Origin: Labilithrix sp.
Lineage (GTDB): Bacteria > Myxococcota_A > Polyangia > Polyangiales > Polyangiaceae
Direction of reading: 5' to 3'
Length of the DNA: 50,210 bases
Assembly (NCBI GenBank): GCA_019637175.1
Contig: JAHBWD010000065.1
Location: 1 to 50,210, forward strand
Positions 42,258 through 49,352 of this stretch are shown piece after piece. How positions within the stretch are numbered: position 1 is the stretch's first letter; every line of letters begins with the position of its first letter. A program made the translations under genes and the position numbers. The notes beneath the pieces were generated by a model. The model was not told the DNA's origin and did not search any database. It worked only from the letters and a program-made list of their open reading frames with translations.

Positions 42258-43061
42258 ATGAAGCACGCGAACTACAGGATGCTCATGGCGTTCGGCGCTC
42301 TCGGGCTCGTCGCCTGCCAATCGCAGGCTCCGGCGACGTCGGCAACGACGCCTCGATCGGCGCAATGGTCGCCGGCGGTACGCGCTCCGATCCCGGGGCT
42401 CTCGATCGACGTGGGGCTGTCGTCGGTGGCGCTCGAGGTGCGTCAGCGCCGCGCGCTCGAGACCATCCATGCGCAGCTCGATGCGGCGACGGAGCCGGTG
42501 CGCAGGACCGAACGGCAGCTCATGGGGAGCCTCGCCGACGCTGCGGCGGCCAACAAAGTCGACGTCGAGGCGCTCCGCGCGCAGGTGCGCGCCATCATGA
42601 CCGTGGCGGCGCAGAGCGGTCAGCGGGTCGAGCGCGCGCTCGACGAGCTGCATGCGATGCTCACGCCCGAGCAGCGCGCGCTCGTGCGCGGTCGCTACTC
42701 GCAGCGATGGGCGAGCGCGCCGACGACGGCGGAGTGGGCGCCGCGGCTCGGCAACGTGCTCGAACCGCTCGGCGCGAGCCGCGAGCAGATCGAGTCCGCC
42801 CGCGCCCGCCTCCAAGCGGCGCGCCCGGCGCCGCCGCTGACGGAAGAAGACCACGCGCATCATCGCGTGATGATGAACGCGTTCCACGGCGACACCTTCG
42901 ACGCGCACGCGCTCGGTGTCGGAGACGCTTACGTTCGCGCGACGCTCGCGGCGGCGGAGCAGACGATCGCGGTCGTCGCCGCGGTGGTGCCCGATCTGAC
43001 GACGGAGCAGCGCCTTCGGTTCGCGCAGATGCTGCGCGGCATGACGACGCGCAGCATGTAG
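42258..43061 (+). CDS. LTxxQ (Spy/CpxP-like) lipoprotein with His-rich segment
   Basis: 267 residues. The ATG at 42258 gives the signal KHANYRMLMAFGALGLVAC (lipid Cys 19). The mature protein is fully helical. Two LTxxQ motifs stand out, LTPEQRALVRGRY and LTTEQRLRFAQML, spaced about 100 residues as in the Spy/CpxP/ZraP group of periplasmic chaperones and metal-responsive sensors. EEDHAHHRVMMNAFHGDTFDAHA places five His in some 20 residues and could bind Zn, Ni or Cu. Likely a periplasmic stress chaperone or metal-sensing partner, possibly supporting folding of the surface proteins around it. Divergent from Gly-rich lipoprotein 1; ends 3 bases from the convergent dehydrogenase. Confidence 0.72.
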   Translation: MKHANYRMLMAFGALGLVACQSQAPATSATTPRSAQWSPAVRAPIPGLSIDVGLSSVALEVRQRRALETIHAQLDAATEPVRRTERQLMGSLADAAAANKVDVEALRAQVRAIMTVAAQSGQRVERALDELHAMLTPEQRALVRGRYSQRWASAPTTAEWAPRLGNVLEPLGASREQIESARARLQAARPAPPLTEEDHAHHRVMMNAFHGDTFDAHALGVGDAYVRATLAAAEQTIAVVAAVVPDLTTEQRLRFAQMLRGMTTRSM

Positions 43062-43064
43062 GGG

Positions 43065-43943
43065 TCAGCTCGCCACGGGGAAGTCGGCGGCCTGAGACGT
43101 CGCCTCCCATCGGTCGATGTCGCGCCGAAGGTCGTCGAGCTTCTCGCGCGTGAAGCGGACGGAGTCCTTGCCCAGCAGGAGATGGAGCGGCGGCGAGTCC
43201 ATCTCCGCGGTCGAGAGGATCGCCTCCGCCGCGCGCGCCGGATCGCCGGCCTGACGGCCGCTCGCGCTCCTCATCTCGTTCTGCGTCGGGCGCGTCGAGG
43301 TCGCGTAGTCGGCGATCTCGACGCGGCCGTTCTGCGCGGAGCGGCCCGCCCAGTCCGTGCGAAAGCCGCTCGGCTCGACGAGCATGACCTTGATCCCGAG
43401 CGGGGCGACCTCCTTCGCGAGCGCCTCCGAGAGGCCCTCGACCGCGAACTTCGACGCGTTGTAGTAGCCGAGGCTCGGGAAGCTCGTGAGGCCGCCCACG
43501 GACGACATGTTGATGATCATGCCGGCGCGGCGCTCACGCATGCCGGGCAGCACCGCGTGGATCATCCGCGCGAGCCCGAAGAAGTTGATCTCGAACATCT
43601 TGCGGACCTCTGCTTCTTCGCTCTCCTCGACGGCGGCGAAGTAGCCGATGCCCGCGTTGTTCACGAGGACGTCGACGCGGCCGAACGTCGCCTCGGCGCG
43701 CTTCACGACGCTCTCGACCTGGTCGGGCTTCGTGACGTCGAGCGGCAGCACGAGCGATCGATCGCGAACGGCGAGGTCTTGCACCTGCGCCGCATTGCGC
43801 GCCGTCACGACGACGCGGAGGCCTCGCGCGAGCGCGGCCTGGGCGAGCTGTCGCCCGAAGCCCGTCGAGCAACCCGTGATCAGCCAGACCCGATCCGTCT
43901 TCTCGTTCGTCTTCGTGTCCGTCTTCGCCTTCGACGTCGCCAT
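43065..43943 (-). CDS. Short-chain dehydrogenase/reductase
   Basis: 292 residues, cytoplasmic. Rossmann fold with T-G-C-S-T-G-F-G at 23-30 (TGxxxGxG type), DVLVNNAGIG at 91-100, catalytic Ser near 148 (GMIINMSSVGG) and Y161-N-A-S-K165. Arg 49 after the second strand (VVVTARN) favours NADP(H). Substrate unknown. The N-terminus has an unusual Lys/Thr-rich extension of about 16 residues. Its Shine-Dalgarno AAAGGAG lies 7 bases before the ATG but is locked inside a long inverted repeat (see 43951-44013). It follows Gly-rich lipoprotein 2 on the same strand after 85 bases. Confidence 0.92.
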   Translation of the reverse strand: MATSKAKTDTKTNEKTDRVWLITGCSTGFGRQLAQAALARGLRVVVTARNAAQVQDLAVRDRSLVLPLDVTKPDQVESVVKRAEATFGRVDVLVNNAGIGYFAAVEESEEAEVRKMFEINFFGLARMIHAVLPGMRERRAGMIINMSSVGGLTSFPSLGYYNASKFAVEGLSEALAKEVAPLGIKVMLVEPSGFRTDWAGRSAQNGRVEIADYATSTRPTQNEMRSASGRQAGDPARAAEAILSTAEMDSPPLHLLLGKDSVRFTREKLDDLRRDIDRWEATSQAADFPVAS

Positions 43944-43950
43944 GAGCTTT

Positions 43951-44013
43951 CTCCTTTCGACGATCCGCGGTCCACGATGGAGTCTGGTACGCGGGACGCG
44001 TCGTCGAAAGGAG
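43951..44013 (-). promoter_or_regulatory. Long hairpin that sequesters the dehydrogenase ribosome-binding site
   Basis: Perfect 13-bp arms CTCCTTTCGACGA (43951-43963) and TCGTCGAAAGGAG (44001-44013), extended inward by a second set of pairs (CGCG-TCC with GGAC-CGCG, one bulge). In the minus-strand mRNA the 3' arm contains the full AAAGGAG Shine-Dalgarno. No T-tract follows, so it is not a normal terminator. Confidence 0.7.
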
Positions 44014-44028
44014 AGACTCCGGCTGGGG

Positions 44029-45561
44029 TCAGCGCGACATGATGCCTTCGGCGACGCCCGCGGCCGACGCGAGGATCGTCTTGGCGTTGCCCATCAGGTC
44101 GACCGACGTGAGCTGCTCCACGCCGTTGCCGGGAAGGCCGGCCTTCGCCGTCGTCGCGCTCATGGTCGGTGCCGTCTCGGTGAAGGCGAGCCCATACGAC
44201 GGACCGCCCGCGCCGCTCCCGCTCACGCCGGCCGCGCCGCCAGCGCCGCCGCCGTAGCCCCCGGTGCCGCCCTTGGCCGCGACATCGAGGCCGGGGCGTC
44301 CGCCCGGGGTGGGGGAGCTGCCGAAGGTGCCGCGTCCGCCGTCGCCGCCGTTCTTGGCGATGAGCTCCGAGCTTTCGACCGTGAGGGGAGCGCCGATGAC
44401 GAGCACCGCGATGCTCGCGCCGCCTCCGCCGCCGGGCGTGCCCGCGAGGCCGGGGCATCCGCCTGCGCCGCCGCCTGCGCCGCTGTTTCCGTACCAACGC
44501 GTGATCGTTGCACCCTCCTCCAGGCGCGGAATTGGGTTCAGGGGTCGGACGCCGTTTCCGCCGAGACCTCCCTTGCCCGGCGCGCCGTCGGTGCCCGCGA
44601 GCCCGTTGACCGGTGAATAGCCTTCGGCCGATAGCGTCGACGCCGCCGCGGCGCTCGCGCCGTCGATGCCCTTGGCCGCCGCTCCGCCGGTCCGCGGCTG
44701 CGCTCCGGTGCTGGTCTGTCCGTTGTGCGAGACCCACACAGCGTTGACGGTGAAGTCGTAGAGGCCGCCCGTGCCACCGTAGCCGCCGCTTTCGCCGTTG
44801 TGACCGTCGGCGCCCGCGCACACGCTGGTGCCGCCCGGATTGACGTTGCGGGCGACGGTGGAACAGAAGTTCGCGGAACAAGCGGTGGTCTCGGCGGATC
44901 CGTTCGCGCCGTTGAGCGTGCCCGCCTGCATGAGCTGCACGGCGTCGACGCCGTCGGCGCCCTTCGCGCCGTTGCCCGACTGGACTCGCGATCCGACGAG
45001 CGTGATCCCCGGCGACCTGTTGGCCAAGAGGCCGATCGAGCTCGCGGACGGCGCGTCGGCGTCGGGCGCGATGATCTCGAGGCGCTCGAGGCGCGTGGGC
45101 GACGTGATGTCGTCGGCGCGGAGCGCGGGGCTCGCGGAAGCCTGGATGCGCGAGCGGCCCATACCCAGCTTCCAATCCGGGCGCGAGCAGTCGAGGCCGC
45201 CGATGATCGAGATCGAGTCGGCGACGGTGATCTGCTCGGCGAAGGTGCCGGCGCAAACGTAGACGCGCTTGCCGAGCTGCGTGGCGCGGGCGATGCCGGC
45301 GCCGATCGTCGCGAACGGGCTCTCGCGGTCTCCGGCGCCGTCGTCGCGACCGGCATTGCTCACGAACACGCCGAACGCCTCGGTGAGCTCGCTGTCGTTG
45401 GGGGTGCCCGTGACGGGGGCTGCCTTCGGCGCTTCGGTTGCGCCGCTCGGCGGCGCCTCGCCGGCCGTCCCCTCACCGTCGGTGCCCGAACTCGCGTCGT
45501 AGCCAGCGCAGCCGGTGGCAGCAAGAAGAAGCGCGAAAGAAGTGAGCGTGCGGATTTGCAT
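44029..45561 (-). CDS. Gly-rich lipoprotein 2 of a paralogous array
   Basis: 510 residues. Signal QIRTLTSFALLLAATGC with lipid Cys at 18. Same architecture as the gene at 40555: SELTEAFGVFVSNAGRD, SPFATIGAGIARA, KRVYVCAGTFAEQITV, SISIIGGLDCSRPDWK, a beta-helix-like run (ITSPTRLERLEIIAPDAD, RSPGITLVGSRVQSG), a Gly-rich half (GGYGGTGGL, GAGGGAGGCPGLAGTPGG, GASIAVLVIGAPLTVESSEL) and the shared ending GPSYGLAFTETAPTM. The close match to paralogue 1 over the N-terminal 150 residues points to a recent duplication. Divergent from the receptor kinase, with a 130-base shared control region holding the common promoter element facing both ways. Function unknown. Confidence 0.82.
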   Translation of the reverse strand: MQIRTLTSFALLLAATGCAGYDASSGTDGEGTAGEAPPSGATEAPKAAPVTGTPNDSELTEAFGVFVSNAGRDDGAGDRESPFATIGAGIARATQLGKRVYVCAGTFAEQITVADSISIIGGLDCSRPDWKLGMGRSRIQASASPALRADDITSPTRLERLEIIAPDADAPSASSIGLLANRSPGITLVGSRVQSGNGAKGADGVDAVQLMQAGTLNGANGSAETTACSANFCSTVARNVNPGGTSVCAGADGHNGESGGYGGTGGLYDFTVNAVWVSHNGQTSTGAQPRTGGAAAKGIDGASAAAASTLSAEGYSPVNGLAGTDGAPGKGGLGGNGVRPLNPIPRLEEGATITRWYGNSGAGGGAGGCPGLAGTPGGGGGASIAVLVIGAPLTVESSELIAKNGGDGGRGTFGSSPTPGGRPGLDVAAKGGTGGYGGGAGGAAGVSGSGAGGPSYGLAFTETAPTMSATTAKAGLPGNGVEQLTSVDLMGNAKTILASAAGVAEGIMSR

Positions 45562-45572
45562 GGTGCGCCCCC

Positions 45573-45597
45573 ATCGGCTGCGCGCTGACGAAGTTGC
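45573..45597 (-). promoter_or_regulatory. ECF-like promoter element, copy 2
   Basis: On the minus strand: GCAAC, 14 bases, GCCGAT, then 11 bases to the ATG at 45561. CGAAAAG precedes, as in copy 1. Forms the left half of a large imperfect inverted repeat with copy 3. Confidence 0.55.
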
Positions 45598-45656
45598 GCG
45601 ATTCTTTTCGACCCGCGGTCGATTTCCGAGAACCGCGCCGGCCGCGTCGAATTCGC

Positions 45657-45682
45657 GCAACTTTCGGCGGGCTCGCGCCGAT
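45657..45682 (+). promoter_or_regulatory. ECF-like promoter element, copy 3
   Basis: GCAAC (45657-45661), 15 bases, GCCGAT (45677-45682), 9 bases, ATG at 45692. Facing away from copy 2; together they span 45562-45691 as an imperfect inverted repeat. Confidence 0.55.
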
Positions 45683-45691
45683 GGGACGCGC

Positions 45692-47836
45692 ATGACCATC
45701 GCACGCCCCCTCGGCGAAGGCGCCTTGTTCGCCAATCAATTCCGCATCTTGCGGACATTGGGCGAGGGCGGCATGGGCGTCGTCTACGTCGCCGAGCAGC
45801 TCGGGACGGGCAAGGCGCGCGCGCTCAAGACGATGCACGCGCAGCTCGTCGCGAACGCGGATCTGCGCGAGCGTTTCATGCAGGAGGCGCGCATCGGCGC
45901 GCGCATCGACAGCGAGCACATCGTCGACGTCGTCGCCGCGGGCATCGACGTCGCGACGGGCATGCCGTGGCTGGCGATGGAGCTCTTGACCGGAGAGACC
46001 GTCGCCGACGCAGCCGCCCGCGGCGCGTTCGACGTCGAGCGACGCTTCGCCGAGCACGCGCTCCTCCAGCTCGGCGACGCGCTCGCGTGCGCGCACGAGG
46101 CCGGCGTGGTGCATCGCGATCTGAAGCCCGAGAACCTCTTCCTCGCGCGCACGAAGCAGCGCGACGTGCCGTTCGTCTTGAAGGTGCTCGACTTCGGCAT
46201 CGCGAAGCTCGTCATGCAGGGCACCGGCGTGACGGCGAGCGTGGGGACGCCGATGTGGATGGCGCCCGAGCAGACGGAGCTCGGCGCGCGGATCGCGCCG
46301 TCGACCGACGTCTGGGCGTTCGGCCTCATCGCGTTCTATCTCTTCAGCGGGCGGCCCTACTGGCGCCTCAGGATCGACGGCCACGAAGTGTCGGTGCCGA
46401 TCCTCCTTCGTCAGATCTTGATCGACGATCTGCCGATCGCGAGCGAGCGCGCGCGCGCGCTCGGGTGCCACAAGTCGCTGCCGAACGGCTTCGACGCGTG
46501 GTTTCGCCGATGCGTCGCGCGCTCGCCGCACGATCGCTTCGCCAACGGCGGGCAGGCGCTCGCGGCGCTTCGCGCGCTGCTCGATCCGCCGGTGCCGCCG
46601 TTCGCGAGCACGGCGCCGGCGCTCCCGGCGCGGACGCTGCCGCTCGCCACGACGCCGTCGTGCGCGCCGATGCGTGCGCCGACGGACGCGGGGCTCGTGC
46701 GCTCCTCGTCCGTGCCGCCTCCGCCGCCGCGCGGGAGCGGCGCGGTCGCGGCCGTGCTCGGCGGCGTCGCGCTCGCCTCGCTCGTGGCGATCGGTGTCGT
46801 GGGATCATGCCGGCGCCCTGCGCGAACGGTCGCGACCGCGGGAACGGAGCGCGAGGCGTCGCGCGCGATCGTCGCGACGTCCGCGCCGATCGAGCCCGCC
46901 GAAGGACGCACGCTCGCGGCGGCGCCCGTCGAGCTGAGGTGGACGTCGGCGGATCCGAACGCCGAGCACGAGATCGAGATCGCGCGCGGCGCCGATCCGG
47001 CGACGACGGGCCAGTTCCCGCGCGGCGTCTCGTACGCGCTCTGGCCGTGGAGCGGCGCGGCGGCGCCGGGTGGGTATGCGTGGCGGGTGCGCGAGGGCGC
47101 GGGCGCGTGGAGCGAGTGGTCACGCTTCGCGTACTACCCGTCGGTGCTCGATCGCGTCGCCGACACGAAGAAGCTGCGCGTCGCGATGGAAACGACGTTC
47201 CACGAGCCCTTCGTCTACTACGACGTCGCCGCGCAGCGCGTCGTCGGCTTCGACGTCGAGCTCGCCGCGGCGCTCGCCGACAACCTCGGCGTGACGCTCG
47301 AGCGCGAGTCGCGCGAGTGGTCGCAGCTCTTCGACGACGTGCAGACTCGCCACGCCGACGTCGCCGTCTCCGCGGTCACGATCACGCCCGATCGCAGCCG
47401 CACGGTGACGTTCTCCGAGCCCTACGTGCAGACGGGCGTCGTCGTCACGACGCGCGCGTCGGTCGACCGCGTCGCGCCGCCGGGCGCGGGCAGGGTGCTC
47501 GCCGCGCAGCGCGCGACGACGGCGTCGACGACCGCCGCGAAGCTCTTCCCGAAGGCGACCCACCACGAGTACGACACCCTCGACGCCGCCTTCGCGGCGC
47601 TCGCGCGAGGCGAGGTCGACGGCCTGCTCTCGGACGAGATCGTGATCCGCTCTCGCCCGGAGGTGCGTGCCGGCGCGTATCGCGTCCACGGCCCTCGCCT
47701 GACGAAAGACGCGTACGGCGTCATGCTCCCTCTCGGCGACGAGCGCTTCCGCGTGCGCATCAACGCTGCGCTTCGCGATCTCGAGACGAGCGGCAAGCTC
47801 GCCGAAATGCGCGCCCGCTTCGGCCTCGATCGTTAG
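45692..47836 (+). CDS. Receptor Ser/Thr kinase with Fn3-like and solute-binding (SBP_bac_3) sensor domains
   Basis: 714 residues. Cytoplasmic kinase at about 15-290: GEGGMG 24-29, Lys 46, HRDLKPEN 141-148 (D143), DFG 167-169, APE 191-193 in GTPMWMAPEQ; all catalytic residues kept. A Pro-rich linker leads to one TM helix at 349-371 (AVAAVLGGVALASLVAIGVVG). Outside are a Fn3-like domain at about 395-485 (VELRWTSADPNAEHEIEI, GGYAWRVREGAGAWSEW) and a class 3 periplasmic binding domain at about 490-714 (KLRVAMETTFHEPFVYY, VGFDVELAAALADNLGV, DVAVSAVTITPDRSRTVTFSEPY), typical of amino-acid binding proteins. It should sense a small ligand, perhaps an amino acid, and signal inward by phosphorylation. 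Divergent from Gly-rich lipoprotein 2. Confidence 0.92.
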   Translation: MTIARPLGEGALFANQFRILRTLGEGGMGVVYVAEQLGTGKARALKTMHAQLVANADLRERFMQEARIGARIDSEHIVDVVAAGIDVATGMPWLAMELLTGETVADAAARGAFDVERRFAEHALLQLGDALACAHEAGVVHRDLKPENLFLARTKQRDVPFVLKVLDFGIAKLVMQGTGVTASVGTPMWMAPEQTELGARIAPSTDVWAFGLIAFYLFSGRPYWRLRIDGHEVSVPILLRQILIDDLPIASERARALGCHKSLPNGFDAWFRRCVARSPHDRFANGGQALAALRALLDPPVPPFASTAPALPARTLPLATTPSCAPMRAPTDAGLVRSSSVPPPPPRGSGAVAAVLGGVALASLVAIGVVGSCRRPARTVATAGTEREASRAIVATSAPIEPAEGRTLAAAPVELRWTSADPNAEHEIEIARGADPATTGQFPRGVSYALWPWSGAAAPGGYAWRVREGAGAWSEWSRFAYYPSVLDRVADTKKLRVAMETTFHEPFVYYDVAAQRVVGFDVELAAALADNLGVTLERESREWSQLFDDVQTRHADVAVSAVTITPDRSRTVTFSEPYVQTGVVVTTRASVDRVAPPGAGRVLAAQRATTASTTAAKLFPKATHHEYDTLDAAFAALARGEVDGLLSDEIVIRSRPEVRAGAYRVHGPRLTKDAYGVMLPLGDERFRVRINAALRDLETSGKLAEMRARFGLDR

Positions 47837-47852
47837 CGCGCGTACGAACGGA

Positions 47853-47868
47853 ACGAGCTTCCGCTCGT
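47853..47868. terminator. Small hairpin in convergent gap
   Basis: ACGAGC-TTCC-GCTCGT in the 70 bases between the convergent kinase and Gly-rich lipoprotein 3 stops. No T-tract on either strand; a weak bidirectional terminator at best. Confidence 0.3.
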
Positions 47869-47906
47869 CACGCGCCTTCCGGCTGCCGTCATCATGGCGC
47901 GAGCGC

Positions 47907-49325
47907 CTACTTGCTTTGGAACCACTTCTCGCTGGCGCCGTCCATGCCGGCGAGCTGTCCGCCGCCGCCCTTCGCTCCGACGGCGATCTGCGCTTCGGTT
48001 TCGGCGTCGAGCTCGGGCTTCGTGCCCCGATAGCTGACTCCGATCGAGCTTCCGCCCGCTCCGCCTCCGCCCGCGCCGCCGTTTCCGCCCGGCCCGCCCG
48101 CGCCGCCGTTGCATGCGTTGCCGCTTCCGTTACCGCGGAATCCGAAGATCGTCTGGCCGTCTTGCCCGGCGGCTCCCTTGCCGCCCGCGCCGCCACCCTT
48201 GGCGAGCAGCGTCGACGAGGTGATCTTGATTCTCGCGGCGTGAGCCGCCAGGGCGATGCTCGCGCCGCCGCCCTTGCCTGCGGCTCCGCCCGCTCCGCCG
48301 CAGCCTCCGGCGCCGCCGCTCCCGCCCGCGCCCATGATGCCGAATCCACCGCCACCGCCCTGACCCGGGCCCCCCTTGATGCCGTTCTCCCCTTGCTCGG
48401 GGGCCCAACCGCTCTCGAGAAGCGCGCCAACGCGCGCCGCGCCCGCTCCGCCGGTTCCGGTTGTCCCTGCCGTGCCCGTGACGTTGCCGCTGCAATCGGC
48501 GAGGAGGCCTCCGTTTGCGGGCCCGGGGGTTCCGGTGGCGCCGAAGTTTCCGATGTCGCCGCCTTTGCCGCCCTTCGTGACGCTGCCTCCTGGGCAGGTG
48601 TGGGGCTTCTCCGGTCCGCCGGTGGTGCCGTCGACGGCGTTGTTGCCGTTGAGATCGCTCTGTGTAGGAAAGTTCGTGAAGCCTTGCGTGACGCCGTCGT
48701 CTCCCTTTCCGCCGGTTCCCGCTTCGAGCTTCACGCTCTTGAACGTGACATCGCCGCCCTTCACGAAAGCAGCGACACTCGAGCCCGACGGGGCGTCCTT
48801 TGCGACGACGGCGAGACCCACGATCGCGAGCCCGCTCGCTCCATCGATGGTGAGCGGAGTCGCGCTGGCGCCCACGACGGGTTTCTCTGGTGACGCGCTC
48901 CACGCGCACGTGAGGCCGCCGAGGAGGCTGACGCCGCTGTGCGTCGCGCCCAGCGTCAGGTCTTCGGCGTACGTCCCCTCGCAGACGTAGATGCGTCGTT
49001 TCCCGGGCTCGATCTTTCCGAGCGCATGCCCGACGGTGTTGTAGGGTTTGCTGCGGCTTCCGTCGCCCGTCTGATCGTTGCCCGTCGACGCCGAGACGAA
49101 GAGCGCCGACGCTTCGTCGAGGCATTTCGGATCGGTCGGCGTCTCGACGCACGGATCGATCGGCGGCGCGCCGGTGTCTCTGTCCGGTCCGCCCTCGCCC
49201 CCATCAGGGCTCACGGGCGGACCGGCGCAGGAGTCGGCCTCGCAATCGGCAGCGCTGCTACAGGCGCTTCCGAACGCGCCCGCGGCGACGACGATGCCAC
49301 CAATCCAGAACAACGATCGACGCAT
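47907..49325 (-). CDS. Gly-rich lipoprotein 3 of a paralogous array
   Basis: 472 residues from the ATG at 49325, with a G-rich ribosome-binding site (GGGGGGAAG) just upstream; a TTG at 49343 is less likely. Signal RRSLFWIGGIVVAAGAFGSAC, lipid Cys 22. The N-terminal block is more divergent but recognisable: ALFVSASTGNDQTGDG, KPYNTVGHALGKIEPG, RRIYVCEGTYAEDLTL, VSLLGGLTC. A beta-helix-like part follows, then a Gly-rich half (GGPGQGGGGGFGIMG, GGSGGAGGCGGAGG, GGAGGKGAAG) and the shared ending GGSSIGVSYRGTKPEL. Third positions here are less strictly G/C than in the flanking kinase gene. Starts 27 bases after the next gene upstream, so both are likely co-transcribed. Confidence 0.82.
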   Translation of the reverse strand: MRRSLFWIGGIVVAAGAFGSACSSAADCEADSCAGPPVSPDGGEGGPDRDTGAPPIDPCVETPTDPKCLDEASALFVSASTGNDQTGDGSRSKPYNTVGHALGKIEPGKRRIYVCEGTYAEDLTLGATHSGVSLLGGLTCAWSASPEKPVVGASATPLTIDGASGLAIVGLAVVAKDAPSGSSVAAFVKGGDVTFKSVKLEAGTGGKGDDGVTQGFTNFPTQSDLNGNNAVDGTTGGPEKPHTCPGGSVTKGGKGGDIGNFGATGTPGPANGGLLADCSGNVTGTAGTTGTGGAGAARVGALLESGWAPEQGENGIKGGPGQGGGGGFGIMGAGGSGGAGGCGGAGGAAGKGGGASIALAAHAARIKITSSTLLAKGGGAGGKGAAGQDGQTIFGFRGNGSGNACNGGAGGPGGNGGAGGGGAGGSSIGVSYRGTKPELDAETEAQIAVGAKGGGGQLAGMDGASEKWFQSK

Positions 49326-49352
49326 CGACTTCCCCCCAAGCAAAGTGTCCGA

